A stretch of DNA of 64,000 nucleotides. Source: Apodospora peruviana. Taxonomy: Eukaryota > Ascomycota > Sordariomycetes > Sordariales > Lasiosphaeriaceae. The notes under the pieces are model-generated. The model was not told the DNA's origin, searched no databases, and saw only the letters and a list, made by a program, of their open reading frames with translations. The position numbers and the translations under genes were made by a program. Positions 1-9,522 of the stretch are shown one piece after another. How positions within the stretch are numbered: position 1 is the stretch's first letter; each line of letters starts with the position of its first letter. Location of the stretch: contig JAUEDM010000006.1 in the NCBI GenBank assembly GCA_033439685.1, forward strand, positions 1,612,001-1,676,000, given 5' to 3'.

Positions 1-367
1 TATTACCACTCATGCCTCAATAAGTGTGCCTGAAAAGTACCCAAAGGAAAGGCATGATAGTTGGGGTGAACAAAAGAAGAAGAGAACCAAGTCAGAGTCC
101 GTCAAACTGTATTTTATTGTAGGATCAACTCATCGTTCACTGGATAACGCATGCTTCTCCAATCTCTTACTCTTTTGTGAGACAATAAACAACTATTCAA
201 CGCTCAAACAGTAAAAGCAATGACTATATATGTAACGCTTCTACCAATACCCACCCATTTTCATTGGCTTCTGAATTCGTGTCATACCGGGTAAAATTCG
301 TAGCCGATTGTACAATGGATGACCACAATAGTAGAGGTCGACCCCTACGCGCAAACCGCTTGCGATA
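1..367. other. 3' flank of SEC31, no gene seen
   Basis: AT-rich sequence downstream of the SEC31 stop codon. The only open frame (26-214, plus) has no recognisable product and is probably chance. I see nothing else that can be supported here. Confidence 0.5.
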
Positions 368-3300
368 CTACACAGTGGCTTTGCTCATGCTGATAAGGCG
401 TTTGACTCCGACCTGCAGGAAGTAAAGGGTTAGCACACAGAAACCTCCCAGAACATCAGATAATAAACTCACCATCCACTGTCCACATTCTTCCGTCTTG
501 TCGCGTTGAATCTCGACCTGCAGACGCGACGCAATATCGTAGTTCTTTTCCGCCAATGCTCCCGCGAGCTGTGTCAGCTGGTCAATTGTCTCTGGCTTAA
601 CCAGCTCCTCGTTATTCAAGTGATCAAACAGCAGGTTTAGCCGCTTCTGTGTATCCTTAACCTGTGGCGCAAATGACGCCGGAGCCTTGGAAGCCACACG
701 CTGCATGTCTCGGGTGAAAATATCGACCAACTCCTGAGCGCTTTCCGGAATATGCGTTCGGTCGCCAGCAGGGTGTCTGGCTCTGGGCGGAGGAGCGGCC
801 CGCGGGGGAGCTCCTGAAGGATGTCTGGCAGCAGGGGGCGGTCCGCTAGACGGTGGTGGACCTGAACTAGGGGGAGGGCCAACTGGTGGCCGAGAACCTT
901 GGGGTGGCGGCGGGGCATATTGATGAGCAGCGGGTGAAGACTGCTGCTGGGCAACTGGGGCATACGAGTTAGACGGTGGCGGGGCGAGAGGAGATGATGT
1001 TGGCCCTTGATTATACTGTTGTGTCGAAGGAGCCGGCGCATATCTGTTTGATGGAGGTGGGCCGGCCGGAGGGAGGTTGTATGGTGAGTTCGTCCGGGGG
1101 ACCGGAGGCACCATGGGAGGAGGTAAACTTGTCGCCGGCGCCGTTGGAGGAGGCCCGTACGGGTTGGTGGCCGAGTTTGACGCTACCGAAGCGGGCCTAG
1201 GTTGATACTGACCACCCTGTGGAGGCCCAACAGGCGGAGACGCCATGGTGCGAGGGGTTGCGGGCCCCTTCGGAGGAGGCGGTGGCGGAGTTGGTGCACC
1301 TCGCTGATACGGACCAGTTGGCGGTGGCGATGCTATGCCGGGCTGGCCTGGGAAAGGCGAGGTAATCGGTGCGACTCTCGGGGTGCTCTTACGGACGGGC
1401 GGCTTTGTAACCATCGGAACATCATTCCAGTCACCTTCGTCCTTGTTGATCTTGCGTGGTGGACCACTGTTCCTCGGGGGAGCGCCATGCATGCTTGGAG
1501 GGCCTGGCTGACCGTAACTCTGGGTGGGAGCATTGTAGCCACCGAGGGTAGGTGGAGATGGATTATATCCTTGACGCTGCGGGGCATATCCAGACGTAGC
1601 TGGAGACTGGTATTGGGTTGCTGGAGGCTGATACTGGGATGCACCCGAGGGGGCATATGGATTAGAAGCTGGGCGAGGAGCCTGGGATTGGGCCGGCGGA
1701 GCATATGGGTTCAGGCCGCTCTGGCCAACAGGTGGAACTGCGGCCGGTTGCTGCTGCTGAGGCTGATAGCCAACTGCCACCGGCGCACGTGAGGATGTCC
1801 GGGCGGGAGCAGCAGCCTGTCGGGTGGCAGCCTGCGGGGCGGCCTTTTGTGTTGCAAGCCTCACGCGATTTCTCGCGACCTCGGCGGCAGGATAGTTCGT
1901 AGGCAGCAGGTCAAGATACTTCTGGGCAACTGCAAGTTGGCCATGGGCAGCGACAATGTCCGCGTACTCTGTGTACTTGTCGTAAAGTGACGCGAGCTTC
2001 CAACCCTCGGTGAGGTTCTTCTCGTCGTCGGTGAACTTGGTCACGTAGCGGAAGACCGTGACCTTCTCGATGAACTGCTGAAGTGACCTGGCGTGGACCG
2101 AAAAGGTGGAATCATCCCCTGCCTCCTTCATGCCAGCCTGTTCGGCCTCCTCTAATTCAGCAATCCAGATTCCCACCACCTTTTCGAGCTTCGAGCCCAC
2201 AAGATAGCAGAACGAGGCATCCTTCCTTGAGCCCGATTCGTAGATGCGGTCGCCCAAGGCCTCACAGAGATCCGGAAACTCGGAAGGATCCGCAAAAGTG
2301 CAGAGCGTAACCACAGTCTCCTTCCAGTTGGAGAGATCCGCATTGTATACGACATCCCACAGATTCTTGGTCACGACAGAGCTGATGAGCCGCAGGTAGC
2401 TTGGGCCCGCCTTCTTCTCGGCCAGATACGTGGTCTGGACCTTCTCCAGAAGGTCCTTGCCACCGCAGTTGGCGATAATAAATGCGTCTGCAATCCTCTC
2501 AGCCTTGAGGCAAAAATTAACTGCTTTTTCAAAGTTGCCAAGCATGATGGCCTTTGTGATCTGATCCTCCACAGCGGTGTTACCCTCGCTTAGGAGGTGG
2601 AAGGGATCGTCTGTCTTCGCGCCCTTTGTGGGAGCAAGATCCGACAGGAAGTCGTCGCCATCGTCGACATTCTCCCACATGCTCACGACGCGCTTGTGCT
2701 TCTTAGGCACGCCTTCGCCGTTCGGCTGCAAGGATGAAGTCGTTGTGGGCTGCTCCTTCGATTCCGATGATTCCGATTCTTCCGCGCCATTCGACGAGTC
2801 GTCGTCTTTGGAGAAACCGAGATGTTCGACAATCTTTGCACGCCCATCCGACTCACTGAGAGTCTGCATAACCTGCCACTCGGCCTTTTCTTCGTCAGTC
2901 TTGGCATTCTGCAAATGTTCCTCGCAAATACCCGCGATGTCGCCGTTCTTGAAAGCTTCCTCGAACTTTTCAGTGGCAGAGCCGATATCCGAGTCAACAG
3001 AAAACCCCACTATTTGGATCGTTGAGGATCTGTGTTGACCAGTGGCGGTATCGTTCTTCTTGAAGATCACAAGTTTGCCTCCGTAGCCAAATGAAACGCC
3101 GACGGGGCGTTCGTACCAGGTTGGAGCTCTGGGAAGAGAGAAGGATGACCCCTGGACCTGGGTTGGAGCCTTGGAGAAAAAGTCGTCATCATCCTCGTTG
3201 CTCTGAGCTGCCGGCTGGGCGCTGGGGTTTGTGTTTTGGAGAGTCTGAATCGTAATCTTGCCATCGAATGATGCAGTGGCCAGCAGGTTCGGGTTGTAAG

Positions 3301-4284
3301 AGTTGAAGCGTGTCGAGAAAGTCCAGTTGGTCACCTCGGGGAACTCGCCGTAGCGTTCGCCAGAGTGCGGGTTCCATACCAAAGTTCGGTTGTCCTTTCC
3401 GCACGATATCAACAAGCCTGGGTCTTGCTGGCACCAGGACAGCGAGAGTACTCCTTGGTCGTGTCCTTGGAGGGTCTTCTCGGGAGCCTGCGAGTTCCTC
3501 AGGTTCCACAGAAGTATTACTGGTGTGTTGTCATCCGAAGTAGCGGTTAGGAGACTTGTCGAATTATTCGGGTCCCAGGCAATGGCGCTAACAGGTTTGC
3601 GGTTGTTGTTCAACGTGAGGGATGCCTTCTTGGTTTTCAGGTCCCAGACAGTGACAAACCCCCCAGCGCCGCCTGTTGCAAGAATGTTCGAGACCTTTCG
3701 GTTCCAGGCCACGCAATCGATATCGCCAGCGCTCGCAGCAGCTGTGCCGAGGCGGAAAGGAGTCGAGGTATCGTTGATGTCCCACACAAACAGCTCACCC
3801 TTGGCACCGGCAGTAGCAAGTACCTGCGGCCTTATAGGGTTGAACTGCAACGACTTGATAGGGCCAGTATGCTTTGTCGTGCGCGACATGAGCGCGTCTT
3901 CGCCAGCAATGAGCTTCGCGGCGTCCCAAAGGTCCAAGGAGCCGTTTTCCATGGCGCCGGCAATGACTCCTCGAGGATGGTCTTCACTGGGAACGCCCCA
4001 TGCGATATCGTAGAATCTGTAGTTTTTGGGTTAGCACCAGAGCCCAAGACACATGTAATATAATATATCCCCCCATACCTTGATTCAGTGCTTATGCTGG
4101 CTATCGACTGGAGTTCCAGGCCCTGATACTGGCCATCTAGACTCAGATCCCATAGCTCCAACTTGGACTCGTCTGAGAAGTCGGCATCGACCGCACCGGA
4201 TCGGGTGCCGGTAGCGACGAGAGGATTGGCGCCGGGCGACCACGCGAAGGCGGCCGTCCGCGGAATTTCTCGCAGCCGAACCAT
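368..4284 (-). CDS. sec31: Sec31, outer coat subunit of COPII vesicles
   Basis: Exons on the minus strand are 4079-4284, 473-4016 and 368-412, giving 1264 residues. Sec31 pairs with Sec13 to form the outer cage of COPII vesicles that leave the ER, and it stimulates Sar1 GTP hydrolysis. The N-terminal third is a WD40 propeller starting MVRLREIPRTAAFAWSP, with repeat signatures such as VFVWDIN-like and LLWNLRN strands. A helical solenoid follows (about residues 520-800), then a long Pro/Gln/Tyr-rich linker (about 800-1120) and a conserved helical C-terminus ending GVKRLISMSKATV. The start at 4284 is the first ATG that gives the conserved propeller start. The first intron (4017-4078) is phase 2. 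The second intron (413-472, 60 bp) has no stop codon and keeps frame, so an uncorrected reading would insert 20 residues before the C-terminal helix. Confidence 0.95.
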
Positions 4285-4954
4285 AATGTCAATGATGTGG
4301 TGTTGTTCGTTGATCGCTTGGTTCGGCGGGAGGTTCAATGGAGGATTCGGGAGGGGTTTCGGTGAATAAGATAAGCGGTCTGCTGCTGGGTTGGAACCGG
4401 ACGCCGGAAAAGTGCAATTAGATGGAATAGGGCTGCTGAATAGCAGATGCCCTGCAGCAGCAAGTGTTAATGCCGTCAAGGCTGACGATGCTGGCGAGAT
4501 AATCAAGGTTGCCAGTGGAACTCGTGCTGCATGTTGCCAGATTGCATCAGGTAATGGACCTTCAAGTTGAATGCGCCCACAAACAGGGGATGCCAGCAAT
4601 TCAAGCCTGGGGCCGCCATCGCCCCAAAACAATTTGTGCCACAGCAGGGGGACTCAGCGCCGGGACTGAGGAACTGCCCAACCCTAACCCGACCGTTACC
4701 GCCGTCGGCCCCGCACTGGAGGAAGTGAAGTGAGCATCCAAGTCTAGCTTCTCATTGATTGCCTTTCACGTGATTCAACACCCTTTCGATCTGCAGCCAA
4801 TATCAAAACCACAAGAATATTGTCATACTATTCTTGACCGTTATATTTAACTGACCAGGAACCTGGATTTCTTCTTGCCGATATAGCAAGACTCAGAAAG
4901 TCGTCTCCTCTCACTCCGAGTCCTCATCTCACGCGTCTCAACCCTCATCTCAAA
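4285..4954. promoter_or_regulatory. Divergent promoter region between SEC31 and the RRM gene
   Basis: 670 bp between two divergent starts. It holds a telomere-like AACCCTAACCC (4680-4690), a palindromic TCACGTGA E-box (4766-4773) and a CCAAT box (4797-4801) about 155 bp before the RRM gene start. A TTATATTTAA stretch lies near 4840. These are sequence matches only; no binding is shown. Confidence 0.4.
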
Positions 4955-5482
4955 ATGACCGACACTGCCCGCTGGAAGTCAACTGTATACATAGGCGGTC
5001 TTGCTCCAGTAGTGACCGCCGCCAACCTCCACGACGCCTTCATCCCGTTCGGCGAGATTGCCGACGTGTCGCTGCCCAAGAATGAGAATCCCAACTCGAC
5101 CGATCCGCACCGTGGTTTCGCCTATGTCGAGTTCGAGGACGCCGAGGACGCCAAAGAAGCCATCGACAACATGGATCAGTCCGAGCTGTTTGGACGGGTA
5201 ATTAAGGTGTCGGTGGCCAAGGTGCCAAAGAGCGCAGATTCAGGACTGGGGGCCAAGAAGGCTCTTTGGGAGCAGGTATGTTCCTTTTCCCTGCAACCCC
5301 GATGAGACAAACTTTCTCGCAGTCCAACAGTAGCTAACGACTAACCGCAGGAATCATGGCTTGCTGAGAATGCTGTTGCTGAAGAGGACCGACTAGCTCA
5401 TGAACAGGCTCAGAACACGAGACCTGAGGATCCGATGCAAGGCCTCGAGGGTCTTGATGTTGCAGGACCTAAGCCGGAATGA
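4955..5482 (+). CDS. RRM protein related to the N-terminal RRM of cyclophilin E (PPIE/Cyp33), no cyclophilin domain
   Basis: Exons are 4955-5275 and 5351-5482, giving 150 residues. One RNA recognition motif spans about residues 10-90, with RNP2 VYIGGL and RNP1 RGFAYVEF. The segment IDNMDQSELFGRVIKV closely resembles human PPIE, a spliceosome-associated cyclophilin. The isomerase domain that follows the RRM in PPIE is absent. Here the RRM is followed by about 55 acidic residues (ESWLAENAVAEEDRLA...) and a stop. The single phase-0 intron (5276-5350) has GTATGT and CGCAG ends. A role in pre-mRNA processing is inferred from the PPIE resemblance only. Confidence 0.85.
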
Positions 5483-5877
5483 AGAATCCTTTCCAAAGGA
5501 CTCGAGAGAAGTGGTGGTCAGATTTTGATTTTGTTTCTCATATGGCAGGAGTTATTAAAGATCTGTTGGGGATTCTGAAGGATACTGCTGCGAGGCGCCT
5601 CGCTGCGTCGCTCGTTAAGCAAAAAAGGGGGCGGGCTCTAGATTTGATATCCCGTGGGCAAAAGTCGGCATAGCTACGGCGTTGGGGTACTTTGTTTTTG
5701 GAAGGAAGTTTTGTTTCTGTTTCACATAATTCTAGACACACTCTCGGGAATTACGCAGACCCTCGATTTCCATGCAAAAAAGATCAGCCGATAATCCATC
5801 ATGTACAAGGTGCTCCTGCCCTCTCCGTGTTTAGGCCTCCTCTCCCCGCCTGAACACACAAGTTCGATTTCCATAAC
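5483..5877. other. Convergent 3' region, no gene seen
   Basis: About 395 bp between the 3' ends of the RRM gene and the MLRQ-like gene. Short open frames here have no recognisable product. Confidence 0.5.
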
Positions 5878-6396
5878 TTAGTGCTCTCCGTGGCCAGACT
5901 CGTGCTTCTCGGCAAGACGGTTTTGGCGCTTAAGGCGGATGGTCTTGTCCGTCATGAAGTGACGCATGCTAGAATAGACGGCAGCGCAGACGGCAAAGCC
6001 AACGACAACACCTATTTGTGCCCCATTGGTAAGTTGCTGTTCAAAAGATCCCGTAATTATCGAGCATGCTTACCGAGGGGAATCAGCTCAGCGGGGATCT
6101 TGCGAAGACGTCTCAGGCGCTGAGAGACAGTATGGGCTGTGTTGGTAGGGAATCGTCAGTGACAGCCCCATCTCCTCTTACCCAATTCCAAATTCCCAGG
6201 TGTGTTCGATCGTTTCGTAGTCTATAGTAAAAGTGGCGAGGTTCAATGGCGCGACGTACCAGCTTGCTCCTCATTCTAAAGCTCGCGCCGTTAGCATCGT
6301 GACGTACCTGTGCAACGAGAGGTGTAAACTTACAGGCACCGGCATCCTCATGCGGAGGGTGGGACGGAACATCGCAAGAGCTCGTGTGGCCTGCAT
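5878..6396 (-). CDS. Small mitochondrial membrane protein, MLRQ/B12D-like (NDUFA4-type)
   Basis: Exons on the minus strand are 6334-6396, 6260-6275, 6074-6136 and 5878-6011, giving 91 residues. The product starts MQATRALAMFRPTLRMRMPV, an Arg-rich presequence-like N-terminus. A basic segment QRLRRLRKIPAELIPLG leads into one membrane helix (VVVGFAVCAAVYS, about residues 47-60), then a short basic tail. This matches the fungal MLRQ/B12D family of respiratory-chain-associated proteins. The second exon is only 16 nt; without it the third exon would be read in a frame that stops. Its acceptor CTTTAG is preceded by a GCTAAC branch site and it is followed by GTACGT. The gene is divergent from COX12, which is also a respiratory-chain gene. 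Family assignment is probable, not certain. Confidence 0.75.
6260..6275 (-). other. 16-nt microexon of the MLRQ-like gene
   Basis: The sequence read on the minus strand encodes NEEQ plus part of an Ala. It joins the phase-0 donor of exon 1 to the phase-1 start of exon 3. Flanks are GCTAAC...CTTTAG upstream and GTACGT downstream. Confidence 0.75.
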
Positions 6397-6846
6397 CTTT
6401 TCTGCTGTGAATTGAGTGGAGAGGGTGGTTGTGGTTGCGCGCTGCTGCCAGAGAGCTCGGAGCAAAATGGTGAGGTTCTTTCGAGATGTCGTTTCGTCAA
6501 AGAACGCCCACCTGGAGCTCTCGGCTGCTGGTTGCAGCAAAGCAGTGGAGAGCACAGGCCCCCGGAATGTCACGGGCCAACGGGCAAGCAGCAGCAGGAC
6601 AGTTGGGATTTGGGAACTCCTCCGTCACAGCTAACCAAAGTGCTGCCTCAGGCCACCACAGGGAGAGCTCCTGAAGCAACCAAAGCGCAAACCGACCCAC
6701 TCATCACTCATCATCGACCGACGAACTCCGAAAAAGAGCTCCCACCTGAACCTCACCCAAGCTCTCCCTCGCCAATCCAAAAGTCTCAATTGAGCACCAA
6801 CCCGCCAGACACTCTCCCCTCCACAGACTCCACCAAATCGCCCAAC
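6397..6846. promoter_or_regulatory. Divergent promoter shared by the MLRQ-like gene and COX12
   Basis: 450 bp separate the two divergent start codons. Both products are predicted to be nuclear-encoded mitochondrial respiratory-chain proteins, so shared regulation is plausible. I see no single motif I would name. The stretch just before COX12 is C- and A-rich, as is common for fungal leaders. Confidence 0.45.
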
Positions 6847-7564
6847 ATGTCTGACAGCGAAGAACGCGTTACCAAGCCCTTCAAGTTCGTCACAGGTACG
6901 GGAATCCGACGGACGAAATTGCCGCGAGAAAAACATTGCAATACAAGTGGTCTGATCCTCTGTCGCTAACCTCTTTTCTCTCCTATAGCTGGTATGGCAA
7001 CCCCTAAATCTTCTCCCGCGATTGCACCCCCTCGATACCGAATGGATTGCCGTCAGATCCCAGGAGGAGGAGGAATCAATTGGAATCGGGAAACCCATTG
7101 CGACCGAATTGAGAACGACCGAATTGAGAACGGCCAAATTGAGAACGACCGAATTGGATGACTGACTGAACCTTTTGGCCACAGGCATTGACGCTCGGTT
7201 CCCCAACGTCAACCAGACCAAGCACTGCTGGCAGAACTACGTCGATTACCACAAGTGCATTCTTGCCAAGGGCGAGGACTTTGCCCCATGCCGCCAGGTA
7301 TATGCATAGCCCAAATCCCGGCCAGGAAACAGAGAGGAGAAATAAGGAACGGAAGATGGTAATTGGGTGAATGGGGCTAATTGATTTCGAAAACTTGCAG
7401 TTCTGGCTCGCCTACCGATCCCTGTGCCCTAGTGGATGGTACACACGATGGGATGAGCAGCGCGGTACGTCTACATATCTACAAACCACTCACTGTACAT
7501 AAAGGATCATGGAGAATACTAACTGTAAACAGAGGCTGGAAATTTCCCCGTCAAGCTGGAGTAA
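6847..7564 (+). CDS. cox12: Cytochrome c oxidase subunit VIb (Cox12)
   Basis: Exons are 6847-6895, 6989-6991, 7185-7297, 7401-7464 and 7533-7564, giving 86 residues. Cox12 is an intermembrane-space subunit of complex IV that caps the dimer interface. The protein has the family's twin cysteine pairs, CWQNYVDYHKC (CX9C) and CRQFWLAYRSLC (CX10C), and ends NFPVKLE. The second exon as drawn is only three bases (CTG). It follows a strong acceptor (GCTAAC, a C/T-rich tract, CTATAG) and is followed directly by GTATGG. It yields FKFVTAGIDARFP; skipping it stays in frame and yields FKFVTGIDARFP. The intron after the microexon (6992-7184) contains 15-bp tandem repeats. The gene start has AACATG context. 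Confidence 0.95.
6989..6991 (+). other. Putative 3-nt microexon of COX12
   Basis: The bases CTG lie between a complete acceptor ending at 6988 and a donor starting at 6992. A GCTAAC branch site sits at 6965-6970. Inclusion adds one Ala to the mature protein without changing frame. Confidence 0.6.
7102..7158 (+). repeat. 15-bp tandem repeat inside a COX12 intron
   Basis: Nearly four copies of GACCGAATTGAGAAC. Units start at 7102, 7117 and 7132 (the third has two changes), followed by a partial unit from 7147. It lies wholly within intron 6992-7184, shortly before its branch site and acceptor. Confidence 0.85.
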
Positions 7565-8104
7565 ATCTGGCTCAAGGACGGGAGTGAGTGGGAGAGGCAG
7601 GTGGTACCTGAAAGGAGTGGGTGCAAAGTAACGCCGGGAGGCACCTGAGTTGATAACCCCATCTTATTCTAGGAAGTCAACTGATGCACGCGCGCACTTT
7701 TGTGGTCTCTTTGTTGTATTAGAATACTGCAGGTTACAGGTAGTCTGATGAGGACGGGGAGATGCACATAGAGAAAGAGAGAAGAGGACTGGGTTTGATT
7801 ACCATTCGGTCTGGTGTGTTTGCTGTTCTTCAATTCTGCAAATGTGATATCAAAGTCTCAGAAAAACTGTAGGCAGTGATGTCGATGCATGTGAATCTGT
7901 ACCATTTGAGCGAATCTGCGTGGGTATATGAGAGATGAATAGATATTACATGCAAAATGGTATCAATATTCCGACTGGTTACACCTTGTAACTAATTCCC
8001 CAAAACGCCGAACCAGCCAAAACCATATCCGCTGCTCGTCTTTGGTCTGAGTCCAGGATATAATGAATAGATCCCACGCAAAGACTGAAAAAAAGGCGGC
8101 CTGG
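7565..8104. other. Convergent 3' region between COX12 and SDE2
   Basis: 540 bp of AT-leaning sequence between two 3' ends. No open frame here looks real and I see no RNA gene. Confidence 0.5.
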
Positions 8105-9037
8105 TCACTTCTTGCCGTTCTCGCTCTCCTCATCAGAACTCATAAACTCATCCTCGTCATCAAACCCGAAAAACGTCTTCACTTTCACTTTCTCCTTCCC
8201 CTTTCCTTTTACGACGACAGTTGGTTCCGGTTCCGATGGTGGCGTCGTCGCTTTAGACCCACCACTCTGCTCCTCCTCGTCTTCCTCGCTATCCTCATCA
8301 CCCTCCTCCTCAATATCCTTCATCTGCTGCTCATCACTCGCTTCCGCAGATGATGACGAACTCGTCGAGCCATGCGAACCGCTCAGCAGCGCCAAGTTAT
8401 CCTTGTAATTACCGGCCTTCATAGCAGCCAACACCGCCTCGCGCGTCCGCTCCCCGGTCTCCTCCTTGTCCTCCACCCACTTACCGTCCAGCGTCCCCTT
8501 TTTCCCGTACTTGATCTCCTCCTGCTTGCGCTCCGTCATCTCGACGATCTCGGCCCACCGCTGCCGGCGCTTTTCTTTCTCTTTCCGGTCCATCTCCGGC
8601 TTGATTGCCAGGTACTCGGCAAGCGCTTTCGCTTCCGTGACTGTCCTCAGACGGCGCCCGTCGAGGTTTCTGGAGGAGCCGTTCTCCTCGCCGTTCTGGT
8701 TCTTCTTGCGCTTGGACGACATGCGCCCGCCCGCGGCGCGGAGCTGAGACCCGAAGCCGCCCTTTCCACCGCAGAGCGGAATGGAGATCCGCAGAGAGAG
8801 AAATTCATCTTGCGCGTCTGAGAGGAGGGATGATATGGGTGTGGCGGAAGCGGAGGGGAGTTGTTTGTTTGATAGTGTCGTGAGGAGGTGGCGGGAGCAT
8901 GCCGCCGGCAGGCGCTCGTTTAGTGAGGAGCGGAGTTCGGATACTGTAGCTGTTGGTGGTAGGGCCAGGGAGAGTGTAGGTGGTAGACCTGTGCCGGCAA
9001 AACTGGTGACGAGGATGTTTATTCTGCTTGGCGCCAT
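8105..9037 (-). CDS. sde2: Sde2, ubiquitin-fold splicing and genome-stability factor
   Basis: Intronless, 310 residues. Sde2 proteins are made as precursors with an N-terminal ubiquitin-like fold that is cut after an invariant Gly-Gly. The C-terminal part, starting with Lys, then joins the spliceosome and in fission yeast is needed for efficient splicing of particular introns. Here the ubiquitin-like part spans residues 1-91 and the junction is GGKGG (residues 90-94). The conserved middle follows: GSQLRAAGGRMSSKRKK, then a Lys/Glu-rich coiled segment around KEKEKRRQRWAEIVEMTERKQ. The tail is Ser- and acid-rich. Length and motif order fit the family well. Divergent from the eS10 gene. Confidence 0.93.
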   Translation of the reverse strand: MAPSRINILVTSFAGTGLPPTLSLALPPTATVSELRSSLNERLPAACSRHLLTTLSNKQLPSASATPISSLLSDAQDEFLSLRISIPLCGGKGGFGSQLRAAGGRMSSKRKKNQNGEENGSSRNLDGRRLRTVTEAKALAEYLAIKPEMDRKEKEKRRQRWAEIVEMTERKQEEIKYGKKGTLDGKWVEDKEETGERTREAVLAAMKAGNYKDNLALLSGSHGSTSSSSSAEASDEQQMKDIEEEGDEDSEEDEEEQSGGSKATTPPSEPEPTVVVKGKGKEKVKVKTFFGFDDEDEFMSSDEESENGKK

Positions 9038-9522
9038 TTTGATCTGGAGGATTGAGGCGGACTATCACGTATGCCTTGTCGTGATCGTGGGATATGCGCC
9101 GGATAATTCGATTGAGGCAAATCGATGAGTGGGCGATTTTGCGACAATATCTACTGGTTTAGCGTAAGCCGGAAGTATGGCAGTTGAATTAGATCTGTTG
9201 GTGTTACTTTTGTTTGTTCAAATGACTGGTTTGTCTGATGCCAAAGCCAAACCTCGGTCGGGACGATGGCTGTTGGAGGTTCGATGCCGCCACCGAGTCA
9301 CCAGCCACAAAATGTTAGTGGGGCTTTGACAGTCTGCCAAGATTTTCAAGACGTGGCGGTGCAGCCCCGCAAGTTTCTCGAACCCTACCATACCAAGGGA
9401 ATTTCGGCGCCTCAAGCCCACAAATCACTCTAGATCTGGAATTTTGAGCTCTCGACTCTCAACCGCCGACACCCTTTTTGATCAACACCATCAATCGTGT
9501 CGACGACGAGCAAATCGCCAAG
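9038..9522. promoter_or_regulatory. Divergent promoter region between SDE2 and eS10
   Basis: 485 bp between two divergent starts. A C/T-rich leader runs up to the eS10 start. No named motif stands out apart from an AACCCTACC stretch near 9383. Confidence 0.35.

Noticed and set aside
1202..1792. Long plus-strand open frames opposite SEC31
   Set aside because: They lie antisense to the Pro/Gln-rich linker of SEC31 and have compositions typical of shadow frames in GC-rich repeats.
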